This document shows positions 46,101-54,606 of a stretch of 64,000 bases of DNA, in pieces. How positions within the stretch are numbered: position 1 is the stretch's first letter; each line of letters starts with the position of its first letter. The translations under genes were made by a program, and so were the position numbers. Source of the DNA: G963662265 sp963668545 (lineage in GTDB: Bacteria > Spirochaetota > Spirochaetia > CADAEX01). The notes beneath the pieces are model-generated. The model had not been told where the DNA came from. It did not search any database and saw only the letters and a program-made list of their open reading frames with translations. The stretch spans positions 2,294,001 to 2,358,000 of the forward strand of contig OY764868.1 in NCBI GenBank assembly GCA_963668545.1. The letters run 5' to 3'.

Positions 46101-46976
46101 TTAAAGCTTTTTCAGCAGCTCTCCTGCTATTTCTGCAGCATCGCTGCTGCTGTTTATTTCAATTACCTTGTTCAGGTACATTTTAGCATCATCCTGATTA
46201 TCCATACCGTTTGCACTGTATGACAGAAGCAGGTAGATAATCTGTGCCTTATCGCTTTTACTGTCATTTGAGATATATTTTCTAAGTAATTTGTCAGCAA
46301 CCTGGTATTCAAGTCCTTCAAGAAGTATATTCCCTTTCATAATTACATAATCAGGGTAAAAATCGTAATCTTCGGGATTTACTATCATGTTTAAATTCTT
46401 AAGACTCTGAATATTCTTTCCCTGAATGCTGTAGCATAAAGCAGAATAATAATAGAGGGGAGCTGTATCGTTTTCAGAAAGTTCAATTCCTTCATTAAAA
46501 AGATTAAGTGCCCCTTCGAAATCACCTTCATCCATTTTAATCTTTCCTTCCTCAACATAATCAATACTGCTGTCTATCCATTCGATGCTTTCTGTCTCCT
46601 GCTTTGCACCCCTGACACCCATTACAGCAGAACTGTTATAGGCACCTTTATTGATTATGTTTTTGAAATTAATACCTCCGATTTTTCCGAGTTCCCAGCT
46701 GTCCTGACTATCTGCAGATTCCATAAGATCAGAAATGGAATAAACCCCTTCCTTAAGCAATTTTATTGTGGAATTTGCAGTGAGTATTTCAGCATAACTG
46801 TCTGCCCCTAATTTTATCTGCTGATCACCTGAAATTACTTCGCCCATTTCAGGTTCAACCCAATCCCCTGAAACTGTTACTGAAACATCTCCATCAAAGT
46901 AAGATATTTCCAGATCCTGAGTATATGACAATGTAGTTATTAGAATAATAAACATTACGAACAATATTTTCTTCAT
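46101..46976 (-). CDS. Exported FecR-like plus TPR protein
   Basis: 291 residues from ATG 46976 with GGAGG upstream; signal peptide 1-19. Residues 25-125 resemble the FecR domain (ISYFDGDVSVTV, GDQQIKLGADSYAEILTANSTIKLL, SAVMGVRGA). About 135-285 are TPR-like repeats (GDFEGALNLFNEGIELSENDTAPLYYYSAL). FecR-TPR proteins of this sort act as envelope scaffolds or signal proteins. First gene of the four-gene envelope cluster, 55 bases before the transglutaminase-like gene. Confidence 0.75.
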   Translation of the reverse strand: MKKILFVMFIILITTLSYTQDLEISYFDGDVSVTVSGDWVEPEMGEVISGDQQIKLGADSYAEILTANSTIKLLKEGVYSISDLMESADSQDSWELGKIGGINFKNIINKGAYNSSAVMGVRGAKQETESIEWIDSSIDYVEEGKIKMDEGDFEGALNLFNEGIELSENDTAPLYYYSALCYSIQGKNIQSLKNLNMIVNPEDYDFYPDYVIMKGNILLEGLEYQVADKLLRKYISNDSKSDKAQIIYLLLSYSANGMDNQDDAKMYLNKVIEINSSSDAAEIAGELLKKL

Positions 46977-47188
46977 TTAAACTGCCTCCGCACACGCTTT
47001 TTCCGTGTGAATAAATTTATCCTTAATACTATAATTATATTTTATTATCCATGTGCATGCAATCTTTATTATTACCTGACAAAGAAAAATAGCTGTTATT
47101 TTATAAAAAATTATTAATTATCATAAATTCACACATTTAATTCCTTATTTTATAATTACTTATTTTCATACAATGATCATTATCCCAC

Positions 47189-47222
47189 AAAAAAACCCTG
47201 TACCGCAGCGGTACAGGGTTTT
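47189..47222 (-). terminator. Intrinsic terminator of the hyd operon
   Basis: AACCCTGTACCGC / GCGGTACAGGGTT forms a stem at 47194-47220, with A-tract on plus (47189-47195) giving a U-tract on the minus strand. It is 22 bases beyond the hydA stop. The plus side also ends in TTTT, so it may work both ways. Confidence 0.9.
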
Positions 47223-47243
47223 CTATTCGAATAAATAGATTAT

Positions 47244-48992
47244 TTATTTTTTATATACTTTTCTTTCTGTATATGTTGTATGAAGATACTGATGGGATTT
47301 GTGGCTGCATGGTTCACCGAGGAATTTTTCATAAATCTCAGTGATTTCAGGATTGTGGTGTGAACATCTGATTTCACACTGCTCATCATCCCTGTATATA
47401 CCTGCAAGACGTTTTTCCCTTACATCATCCTGGGTTCCGTATGGCTGTCCGCCTCCGGCAATACAGCCGCCGCGGCATGCCATAACTTCTATAAAGTCAT
47501 ATGGTCTTTCCTTTCCTGCCTTTTTAGCTTCCCTGATCTCTTCAAGTATGGATTTAACATTTGCAAGGCCGTGTGCAACTGCAACCTTGACAGGCGTACC
47601 CTTGATATCAACAACACCTGATTTGACACCATCCATACCTCTGACTGCTTCAACATTAACATTGCCGAGTTCCTCATCAGTAACTAGCTTATAGGCAGTT
47701 CTTACAGCTGCTTCCATTACACCGCCTGTAGCACCGAAAATAGTTCCGGCACCTGTGTATTTTCCGATAGGACTGTCAGCTTTTTCATCAGGAAGATTTT
47801 TAAAATCAATACCTGCAGTTTTTATCATTCTTGCAAGCTCCCTTGTTGTGAGAACAAGGTCGACATCGCAGTATCCTGATGATTTCATCTCTGAACATCT
47901 TGAAATCTCAAACTTCTTTGCTGTACATGGCATGATAGCTACAGAACAGATCTTGCCAGGATCAATACCCTTAATATCAGCATAATAGGTTTTTGTAAGC
48001 GCTCCCTGCATCATCATAGGTGATTTTGCAGTTGAAAAATGGGGAATCATGTCAGGATAGTATTTTTCCATGTAGTCAGTCCATGCAGGACAACATGATG
48101 TCAGCTGCGGCAGTACCCCGCCTTTGGTAAATCTGTTAACAAACTCTGTTCCCTCTTCCATGATTGTAAGGTCTGCAGAGAAGTTTGTATCAAAAACTGC
48201 ATCTGCACCGAGTCTTCTGAGTGCTGCATATATTTTACCTGTTGTTATTTCGCCTGGTTCCATTCCGAATGCTTCACCGACAGCTACCCTTACAGCAGGA
48301 GCCATCTGTACTGCAACATGTATACCTTCCTCATTGACAGCATTGAGAAACTTCTTTGTTTCATCAAGTTCATAAATAGCACCTACCGGGCAGTGAGCTG
48401 AACACTGACCGCACTTGACACACGGACTTTCCGCAAGAGTAACATCTGCAGCAGGAGCAATTCTAGTATTTTCACCTCTGCCTAAAAATTCAAGTGCCCA
48501 GACACCCTGTACTTCCTGACAGACATGCGCACATCTGCCGCACTGTATACATTTTGACGGATCAAGAACTATTGATGGTGTTGAATTGTCCTTTGGCAGT
48601 CTTTTCACATTCATATCGTAAGGGATTTCCCTTATACCGAACTCAGCTGCAAGAGTCTGAAGCTCACAGTTCTGGTTCCTGGCGCATGTAAGACATTCCT
48701 GAGGATGTGTTGAGAGAATCATCTCTATTACTGTTCTTCTGATACCCTGTATTTCAGAGTCATGTGTGATATATCCCTGTCCATCAACTACTGCTGTAGC
48801 ACATGCTCTTACAAGTCTGGGTGAACCTTCCACTTTCACAACACAGATACCGCATGCTGCCCATGGCTCCAGGTCTGAGTGAACACAGAGCTTAGGTATT
48901 TTTACACCTGCCATTTTGGCTGCTTCCAGTATTGTTGTTCCGGCAGGAACAGAAACCGGATTACCGTTTATTCTTATTTCTACAGTTTTCAC
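47244..48992 (-). CDS. hydA: [FeFe] hydrogenase catalytic subunit HydA (bifurcating type)
   Basis: 582 residues. N-terminal plant-type [2Fe-2S] domain (CVHSDLEPWAACGIC...CA), a His-Cys [4Fe-4S] motif (HPQECLTCARNQNC), two further [4Fe-4S] sites (CIQCGRCAHVC, CVKCGQCSAHCP), then the H-cluster with L1 TSCCPAW, L2 MPCTAKK and L3 EVMACRGGCIAGGGQP. It makes or oxidises H2. With the NuoF-like and NuoE-like subunits in the same operon it should form the HydABC complex that couples NADH and ferredoxin to H2. Rex is divergently encoded. Confidence 0.97.
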   Translation of the reverse strand: MKTVEIRINGNPVSVPAGTTILEAAKMAGVKIPKLCVHSDLEPWAACGICVVKVEGSPRLVRACATAVVDGQGYITHDSEIQGIRRTVIEMILSTHPQECLTCARNQNCELQTLAAEFGIREIPYDMNVKRLPKDNSTPSIVLDPSKCIQCGRCAHVCQEVQGVWALEFLGRGENTRIAPAADVTLAESPCVKCGQCSAHCPVGAIYELDETKKFLNAVNEEGIHVAVQMAPAVRVAVGEAFGMEPGEITTGKIYAALRRLGADAVFDTNFSADLTIMEEGTEFVNRFTKGGVLPQLTSCCPAWTDYMEKYYPDMIPHFSTAKSPMMMQGALTKTYYADIKGIDPGKICSVAIMPCTAKKFEISRCSEMKSSGYCDVDLVLTTRELARMIKTAGIDFKNLPDEKADSPIGKYTGAGTIFGATGGVMEAAVRTAYKLVTDEELGNVNVEAVRGMDGVKSGVVDIKGTPVKVAVAHGLANVKSILEEIREAKKAGKERPYDFIEVMACRGGCIAGGGQPYGTQDDVREKRLAGIYRDDEQCEIRCSHHNPEITEIYEKFLGEPCSHKSHQYLHTTYTERKVYKK

Positions 48993-49018
48993 TGTCTTAT
49001 CTCCTTACCTGAAATCAA

Positions 49019-50812
49019 TTAGAATTTTGATATTGCACCGAATTTACAAGCATTGTAGCATTCGCCGCACTTGATACACTTGTTCTGGTCAATTACATGC
49101 GGCTCCTTTCTTTCGCCGCTTATGCAGTTAACAGGGCATTTCCTTGCACAAAGTGTACATCCAATACATTTTTCAGCACTGATTTCATATCGAACAAGAT
49201 CCTTACATTTTCCAGCTTTACACTGATTGTTTTCAATATGCTCAATATATTCATCTCTGAAGTATTTCATTGTTGAAAGAACAGGGTTTGCAGCTGTCTG
49301 ACCGAGACCGCAGAGTGCAGCCTTCTTCATAGCCATTCCCACTTCTTCCATCTTTTTCATATCTTCTCTTGTTGCCTGCCCCTTGGATATTTTATCAAGG
49401 TAGTTGTAAAGCATTCTTGTACCGATTCGGCATGGAGAACACTTACCGCATGACTCTTCAACACAGAAATCCATGTAAAACTTTGCAACATCAATAATAC
49501 AGTCATCTTCATTCATTACAATCATACCGCCGGAACCCATCATGGACCCGATAGCTGTAAGACTGTCAAAATCAATAGGAGTATCAAGGTTTGCTGCTGT
49601 AATAACTCCTCCGGAAGGTCCCCCTGTCTGAACTGCCTTGAATTTTCTGCCGCCTATAATGCCGCCGCCGATATCAAAGACAATTTCTCTGAGTGTTGTC
49701 CCCATTGGAACTTCCACAAGACCTGAATTATTAATCTGTCCTGTAAGGGCAAACACCTTGGTTCCGGGTGATCTTTCTGTACCAACACTTGAGAACCAGT
49801 CTCCACCCTTGAGTATAATCATGGGAACATTTGCCCATGTTTCAACATTGTTTATTACAGTAGGTTTGGCCCAGAGACCTTCTACAGCCGGAAATGGAGG
49901 TTTCGGAGTAGGCATACCCCTGTTTCCTTCAATAGACCTGAGAAGTGCTGTTTCCTCACCGCAGACAAAAGCTCCAGCACCGAGTCTTATCTCAATATCA
50001 AAGCTGAAATCACTGCCGAGAATATTCTTGCCCAGAAGTCCGTATTCACGTGCCTGTTTCATGGCAATTTCAAGTCTTTCAATTGCAAGCGGGTACTCAG
50101 CCCTGATGTAGATTACACCGTGGTCAGCTCCGATTGCATAACCGCAGATTGCCATAGCTTCAAGTACAGAGTGCGGATCTCCCTCAAGAGTAGACCTGTC
50201 CATGTATGCACCCGGGTCACCCTCATCAGCATTACAGACAACATATTTCTGATCTGCTTCCACTGTTTTACTGAAATTCCATTTCATCCATGTTGGGAAT
50301 CCTGCGCCGCCCCTTCCTCTGAGACCTGATTTTTTCATTTCCTCGATAACATCATCAGGTTTCATTTCAAAAAGACATTTCTCAATAGCACTGTATCCAT
50401 CCCTGGCAATATATTCATCAATATTTTCTGGATCAATAAAACCGCAGTTTCTGAGGACTATTCTGTACTGTTTCTGGTAGAATCCGATATCTTCAGCATC
50501 AAAATCATCTTTACCGGCGACCTCTTCACCTGCATAAAGAAGTCTTTTCACCTTTCTGCCTTTGACTATGTTTTCTTTTATTATTTCTTCCGCATCTTCC
50601 GGTTTCACATGTACATAAAAAGCTTCATCAGGAAGCACTTTTACAATCGGCCCTTTTTCGCAGAATCCGAAACAACCTGTTTTTACAATCTGTATTTCAT
50701 CCTGAACACCTTCAGCTTCTGCCGCATTCAGGAGAGATGTATATATATCATCTGCCTTGGATGATTCACAGGCTGTACCACCGCAAACTAGAATATAGTT
50801 TTTAATTGACAT
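49019..50812 (-). CDS. hydB: Bifurcating hydrogenase subunit HydB (NuoF-like)
   Basis: 597 residues. A thioredoxin-like [2Fe-2S] domain (about 1-100; CGGTACESS and TGCFGFCEKGP) precedes the NuoF core with the NADH/FMN site (GLRGRGGAGFPTWMKW, CNADEGDPGAYMDR) and the [4Fe-4S] motif ESCGKCSPCRIG. Two ferredoxin-type [4Fe-4S] clusters end the chain (CIGCTLCARKCPVNC, CIKCGECYNACKFG). This is where NAD(H) binds and electrons split. Lies 11 bases after the small [2Fe-2S] gene and 26 before hydA. Confidence 0.96.
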   Translation of the reverse strand: MSIKNYILVCGGTACESSKADDIYTSLLNAAEAEGVQDEIQIVKTGCFGFCEKGPIVKVLPDEAFYVHVKPEDAEEIIKENIVKGRKVKRLLYAGEEVAGKDDFDAEDIGFYQKQYRIVLRNCGFIDPENIDEYIARDGYSAIEKCLFEMKPDDVIEEMKKSGLRGRGGAGFPTWMKWNFSKTVEADQKYVVCNADEGDPGAYMDRSTLEGDPHSVLEAMAICGYAIGADHGVIYIRAEYPLAIERLEIAMKQAREYGLLGKNILGSDFSFDIEIRLGAGAFVCGEETALLRSIEGNRGMPTPKPPFPAVEGLWAKPTVINNVETWANVPMIILKGGDWFSSVGTERSPGTKVFALTGQINNSGLVEVPMGTTLREIVFDIGGGIIGGRKFKAVQTGGPSGGVITAANLDTPIDFDSLTAIGSMMGSGGMIVMNEDDCIIDVAKFYMDFCVEESCGKCSPCRIGTRMLYNYLDKISKGQATREDMKKMEEVGMAMKKAALCGLGQTAANPVLSTMKYFRDEYIEHIENNQCKAGKCKDLVRYEISAEKCIGCTLCARKCPVNCISGERKEPHVIDQNKCIKCGECYNACKFGAISKF

Positions 50813-50823
50813 CCTTTCCTCCG

Positions 50824-51216
50824 TTAACCCTTAACAATATCAGCTGACGGCTTATCAAAAATATGATTATTGACAAGTTTCTTATTTATAATATGATCAT
50901 CAACTATTTTTCTTGCTGTAGCAGCATCTACTTTACCGTAAATAGTATCCGGCATACCGGGAACCTTTACTTCAACTGTCGGTTCAACATAGCAGAGTCC
51001 CATACAGCCGGTCTGCTTCACTGTTACATGAGCAAGTTTCTTTTTTTCTATTTCATCTATAAATGCATTAAGAGATTCCTTGGCACCTGCTGCAATACCG
51101 CAGGTTCCCATTCCAATAATTACAACAATATCATTGCCGGAAACATCTCTTCTGTCGAGAATCTTCTTTTTTTCTTCCCGAAGTTTTCTCAGGTCTTCAA
51201 GCGTCATTTTAGCCAT
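50824..51216 (-). CDS. Small thioredoxin-like [2Fe-2S] ferredoxin of the hyd operon
   Basis: 130 residues. VIIGMGTCGIAAGAK, then KQTGCMGLCYVEPTVEV, give the four cysteine region of a thioredoxin-like [2Fe-2S] protein, similar to the N-terminal domain of HydB and to NuoE. A Lys/Arg-rich N-terminal helix precedes it. It may carry electrons within or to the complex. Start ATG overlaps the HATPase stop by eight bases. The label HydD is used in some organisms for other proteins, so I give no symbol. Confidence 0.88.
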   Translation of the reverse strand: MAKMTLEDLRKLREEKKKILDRRDVSGNDIVVIIGMGTCGIAAGAKESLNAFIDEIEKKKLAHVTVKQTGCMGLCYVEPTVEVKVPGMPDTIYGKVDAATARKIVDDHIINKKLVNNHIFDKPSADIVKG

Positions 51217-51778
51217 TACCTGTCTCCTTTCTCAAATCTTCTTCCTGGGATCTAATAAAATCCCTGGCAAGGCTTATTGAACTTCCGGAGTTCAAATCGC
51301 CTAATATATCCTTTAATTCTGATCTTCGAATTATATAATTCCTGCTCACGCCGTTATTAACAGCAGCCCTGCGGAACTCAAGTTCAAACTCTCCGTCAAA
51401 CATCATTGCCTGCAATACTGTTGAAACAATATCGCCTTCAGGCGGTGTATCAATGTGTTTTTTATCAAACACAAACTCAACTCTTGTCCCTGCCCCTTTT
51501 TCTGATTCAATTGAAAAAAAACCATCGACAAGGTTTACCGCATGTATTAAAAACGGGATCCCAAGACCAACTTTCCGTTTTATATGCTTTGTGCCGTCTG
51601 TATAAAAAGGATCCCTGACTTTCTTAAGCTGTTCAGGATCCATCCCCCTGCCATTATCAGTTACAACTGTCTTTATCAGCTCCTCTTCAATGCTGTAATC
51701 AAGAATGATCCGTTCCGATCCAGCTTCAATGGAATTCTGCAGACAGTCAGCTATAAAATCGCAGACAGCGACATGCAA
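51209..51778 (-). CDS. HATPase (GHKL)-domain ATP-binding protein in the hyd operon
   Basis: 189 residues from TTG 51778, with AAAGG upstream inside the hydC end. Contains the GHKL boxes: N box FIADCLQNSIEAG, G1 VVTDNGRGMDP, and GLGIPFLIHAVNLVDGFFSIESEKGAGTRVEF. There is no phospho-accepting His domain or sensor. About 60 C-terminal residues are unique. Similar orphan ATPases occur in hydrogenase operons of other anaerobes; proposed roles are signal transduction or as anti-sigma-like switches. Its real task is unproven. Confidence 0.85.
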   Translation of the reverse strand: MHVAVCDFIADCLQNSIEAGSERIILDYSIEEELIKTVVTDNGRGMDPEQLKKVRDPFYTDGTKHIKRKVGLGIPFLIHAVNLVDGFFSIESEKGAGTRVEFVFDKKHIDTPPEGDIVSTVLQAMMFDGEFELEFRRAAVNNGVSRNYIIRRSELKDILGDLNSGSSISLARDFIRSQEEDLRKETGNG

Positions 51779-51783
51779 ACTGA

Positions 51784-52272
51784 TTAACCTTTATTCCTGT
51801 ACTCAGCAATAATTTCAGGAAGGTTGTCTTTTGATAATTTACCGTAAACCTCGCCAGCAACAATTGCAACAGGAGCAAGACCGCAGCATCCTACGCACCT
51901 TACTGATTCAATGGAAAACAGTCCATCATCAGTTACCTGGTTGACTCCGATATTAAGAATATTTTCAAGTTCCTGAAGAAGATCCTCTCCCCCCTTGAGG
52001 TAGCAGGCAGTCCCCATACAGACCTGAATATTATATTTACCAGGTTTATTCGTTTTGAAAAAATGATAAAAGGTTATTACCCCGTAAATTTTAGCCAGGG
52101 GTACATCCAGAATATCAGAAACCTTAATAGCAGCCTGTCTGGGAATATAGCCGAATTCTTCCTGCACTTTATGAAGAATCATTATCAGGTTGCCTGGTTT
52201 CTCTCTCCAGTCTTCTATAAAAGCCAGAAGCTCTTCAGAAAACTCAATCTCTGCAGTTGTTTTTACAGACAT
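51784..52272 (-). CDS. hydC: Bifurcating hydrogenase subunit HydC (NuoE-like)
   Basis: 162 residues from ATG 52272 behind GGAGG; longer upstream readings have no ribosome site. Helical N-terminus (LHKVQEEFGYIPRQAA, IYGVITFYHFF) and the [2Fe-2S] thioredoxin-like fold with CMGTACYLKGG and VRCVGCCGLAP, as in NuoE. First gene of hydC-HATPase-ferredoxin-hydB-hydA. Confidence 0.95.
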   Translation of the reverse strand: MSVKTTAEIEFSEELLAFIEDWREKPGNLIMILHKVQEEFGYIPRQAAIKVSDILDVPLAKIYGVITFYHFFKTNKPGKYNIQVCMGTACYLKGGEDLLQELENILNIGVNQVTDDGLFSIESVRCVGCCGLAPVAIVAGEVYGKLSKDNLPEIIAEYRNKG

Positions 52273-52305
52273 GAAACCTCCACTCCTTTCCGTCTTTAAG
52301 GATAT

Positions 52306-52324
52306 TTTATACTTTGAGTATAAA
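52306..52324. promoter_or_regulatory. Perfect palindrome over the hyd -10 box
   Basis: TTTATACT and AGTATAAA are exact inverted copies around TTG, and the left part contains the -10 hexamer on the minus strand. A repressor binding here would block the promoter. It does not look like the Rex consensus. Confidence 0.5.
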
Positions 52325-52345
52325 TTAATTACCAAAAACATTCAA
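52317..52345 (-). promoter_or_regulatory. Promoter of the hyd operon
   Basis: On the minus strand TTGAAT (52345-52340) and TATACT (52322-52317) with a 17-base spacer. Start near 52310, 38 bases before the hydC ATG. Confidence 0.7.
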
Positions 52346-52452
52346 TATATATACCTATCAGTGTTTTTATGTGAGCGCTGTTTTTTTATATTGATAATTA
52401 TTTATTAATTACATAGTTTTTATTATCTTTTATTGCCTTATTATGATTTTTA

Positions 52453-52470
52453 TTGTGAAAGCTGTTACAA
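52453..52470. promoter_or_regulatory. Candidate Rex-binding site 1
   Basis: TTGTGAAAGCTGTTACAA is an 18-base dyad close to the Rex consensus TTGTGAAnnnnTTCACAA; the right half has one change. Lies between the divergent hyd and rex promoters. Confidence 0.5.
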
Positions 52471-52585
52471 TATATTATTAATAATTGATTCCCTGTATAG
52501 GTAAATAATTATTTTAATACTGCTTACATAATTCTGAATAATGAGTAAAATCCAAATATCCAGATAATGTATATAATTAGGTATT

Positions 52586-52602
52586 TTGTGAAACAGACAC
52601 AA
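52586..52602. promoter_or_regulatory. Candidate Rex-binding site 2
   Basis: TTGTG and CACAA half-sites separated by seven bases, one less than the usual spacing. Upstream of the rex promoter. Confidence 0.4.
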
Positions 52603-52645
52603 TAAATACCTTTTTTTCTATATTTTGCATTTTTAATATTTCTTG

Positions 52646-52680
52646 TTGACTTTTTATTGTGATTCAAGTAACATTATTCC
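52646..52680 (+). promoter_or_regulatory. Promoter of rex, giving a leaderless mRNA
   Basis: TTGACT at 52646-52651 and TAACAT at 52669-52674 are 17 bases apart. The expected start falls six to seven bases later, at the A of the rex ATG (52681), and no ribosome site lies before that ATG. A third weak Rex-like dyad (TTGTGA at 52657-52662) overlaps the spacer, which would allow autoregulation. Confidence 0.5.
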
Positions 52681-53328
52681 ATGAATAAAGAAATAATTCT
52701 CAGACTATCAAAATACAAAAGACTTCTTCAGAAACTTAAGGCACTGGGCCTTGAAAGGGTATTTTCAAATAACCTGGGAGATGCCCTGGGAGTAACCCCG
52801 GCCCTTGTCAGAAAAGACTTTTCCTTTCTGAAAATTACAGGAAACAAAAGGGGCGGTTACTCAATAGATGAACTGATACATGAGATAGATGATATACTGG
52901 GAAAAAACCATCCCCTTGATATAATTGTTGTAGGATGCGGTAAAATAGGAACTGCCCTCATGCAGTATAACGGCCTTGCCAGGGACGGGATTACTGTTGC
53001 GGCAGGCTTTGATATAAATCCTGAAAGGGTTAATTATTCAGGAGACATTCCTATTCTCCCGATGGAGGAGATCGAAAACTTCATAAAAGAGAAAAAAATC
53101 AAGGTCGGTGTAATTACTGTTCCGGAAAGCGCGGCAACTGCTGTTTATGATATAATGAATAAAGCAGGTATCAAGGGTTTTCTGAACTTTTCTCCTCTGG
53201 ATCTTAAATGCACCAGAGGCCTGGATGGGGAAGAGAAATCGGACTGCATGATTAATAATATCAATCTTGCAGCAGAACTTGAAAACCTTTTCTATTATGT
53301 AAACAGGGATACGGAAAATAATGAGTAA
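52681..53328 (+). CDS. rex: Redox-sensing transcriptional repressor Rex
   Basis: 215 residues. The N-terminal winged helix (about 1-80) contains NLGDALGVTPALVRKDFSFL, as in Rex. A Rossmann fold follows with VVGCGKIGTALMQY (GxGxxG-like NADH site), GFDINPERV, and VITVPESAATAVYDIM. Near the end LNFSPL matches the Rex NADH pocket. It senses NADH/NAD+ and represses fermentation genes, here most likely the divergent hyd operon and itself. It appears to be translated from a leaderless message. Confidence 0.95.
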   Translation: MNKEIILRLSKYKRLLQKLKALGLERVFSNNLGDALGVTPALVRKDFSFLKITGNKRGGYSIDELIHEIDDILGKNHPLDIIVVGCGKIGTALMQYNGLARDGITVAAGFDINPERVNYSGDIPILPMEEIENFIKEKKIKVGVITVPESAATAVYDIMNKAGIKGFLNFSPLDLKCTRGLDGEEKSDCMINNINLAAELENLFYYVNRDTENNE

Positions 53329-53351
53329 AAAACAAACAACGGCATAAACCG

Positions 53352-53377
53352 AAGCTGCCTTACCGGCAGCTTTTTTT
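53352..53377 (+). terminator. Intrinsic terminator of rex
   Basis: AAGCTGCC at 53352-53359 pairs with GGCAGC at 53365-53370, followed by seven T. Confidence 0.9.
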
Positions 53378-53396
53378 GCAGTTGATGATTTATTAT

Positions 53397-54086
53397 TCAC
53401 CCGGCTATATAAAACAAAATACCGAAGAAATGCATTACAGTCCCTGCAAGAACCATGAAGTGCCAGTAAACATGAAAATATTTTTTCCCCGGCATTATAT
53501 AAAAACCAACTCCGGCCGTATAGAACACCCCCCCTGCCAGTAGCCACTTCACAAACCCGTGATGTACAGAATTAAGCATCGGATTCCATGCTATTACTAT
53601 AATCCAGCCCATGGTGATATAAATAACCATTGATATTTTCTTGACCTTTGACTTGAAAACAACTTCAAGAACAATTCCCGTAACAGTCAGGAACCACACA
53701 ATCCCGAAAAGAGTCCATCCCCAGCCCCCACCTATTGCAAGTACTATGGGTGTATATGTACCTGCAATGAGGATAAATATAGCAGAGTGGTCAAAAACCT
53801 TAAAAACATCCCTTGCACTTGTTTTTGACAGACTGTGATAAAGAGCAGACACAAGATACAGAACAACTGATGTTGCACCGAAAATAGAAACTCCTGTTAT
53901 TATTTCACAATCCTTTTTATTTACAACTGCTGAAACAACCATCAGAACAAGGGCAGCTGTACTTAAAAGAGCTCCGGCACCATGAGTTACAGCGTTAAAA
54001 ATCTCCTCTACGTTAGTCTGGGGGCGGTTTTTAAGCTCTTTCTGTTCTCTGCAGAAATTTTTTAAATTATTCAATATTTCAACCAT
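53397..54086 (-). CDS. Hemolysin III / PAQR family membrane protein
   Basis: 229 residues with seven membrane helices from about residue 35. The family's metal-site residues are visible: TALVLMVVSA...SALYHSLSK (Ser and His), KVFDHSAIFILIAGTYTPI (Asp-His), and the C-terminal HVYWHFMVLAGTVMHFFGIL (His pairs). Members (YqfA/TrhA) affect membrane lipid homeostasis in E. coli; haemolysis has been seen only on overexpression. Single gene, convergent with rex. Confidence 0.92.
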   Translation of the reverse strand: MVEILNNLKNFCREQKELKNRPQTNVEEIFNAVTHGAGALLSTAALVLMVVSAVVNKKDCEIITGVSIFGATSVVLYLVSALYHSLSKTSARDVFKVFDHSAIFILIAGTYTPIVLAIGGGWGWTLFGIVWFLTVTGIVLEVVFKSKVKKISMVIYITMGWIIVIAWNPMLNSVHHGFVKWLLAGGVFYTAGVGFYIMPGKKYFHVYWHFMVLAGTVMHFFGILFYIAG

Positions 54087-54421
54087 ACTGCATATTACTT
54101 ATTTTAAAATAATCAGTAAACAAAATCCTAATCTGATTAAGCAATATTTACTTTATTTTTACGTAATACCCTATTAATTATTAATTAAGGCTCTGACTCC
54201 CGACCAGAACAGCTTCACAGACAAGTTTTCAGGCACTTAAGCGTTATTTTTAAAAAGATATTCACCCAGGAAGTTGCATTTCCCACTTTTTTATGTTTAT
54301 TTTTCAGACCAAGTACAATCTCAAACCCCTTTTTCAACTTTTTTTAATCTTTTTTTTCAGATTACTGAGCTCATCAACCTTCTTTTATAAGTATTTATTT
54401 GTTTTTTTTAATAATCAGGAA

Positions 54422-54450
54422 TTGACACCAGTCTGTTTCAATTATATATT
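54422..54450 (+). promoter_or_regulatory. Promoter of ilvBN
   Basis: Consensus TTGACA at 54422-54427 and TATATT at 54445-54450, spacer 17. Start near 54457, giving a 150-base leader. Confidence 0.75.
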
Positions 54451-54466
54451 ATTTAACTAATCATAA

Positions 54467-54509
54467 AAAAACAGATAAATAACATTATAATAATTATTTT
54501 TCTGTTTTT
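54467..54509 (+). promoter_or_regulatory. AT-rich hairpin in the ilv leader
   Basis: AAAAACAGATAAATAA (54467-54482) and TTATTTTTCTGTTTTT (54494-54509) pair at 15 of 16 positions with an 11-base loop. The U-rich 3' arm makes it terminator-like, so it may act as an attenuator or RNA stabiliser. No leader peptide rich in branched-chain codons is seen. Confidence 0.4.
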
Positions 54510-54606
54510 AAAAATGATTTTATGCAGGTATTAACATCAAGATAACGATTTTTTCAACAGAATATTGAAAATATGCCTGATAAATACATTTTATAAAGAG
54601 GTTGAA

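Larger units (their letters stand above)
54087..54606. other. 520-base gap upstream of ilvB
   Basis: Very AT-rich. The right part has a strong promoter and a long AT hairpin in the ilv leader (listed separately). The left 330 bases show no gene, riboswitch or T-box that I recognise. Confidence 0.5.

Noticed and set aside
54511..54596. Tiny ORFs in the ilv leader as possible attenuation peptides
   Set aside because: Their codons are not rich in Val, Leu or Ile, and they lack ribosome sites, so a classical leader peptide is not supported.
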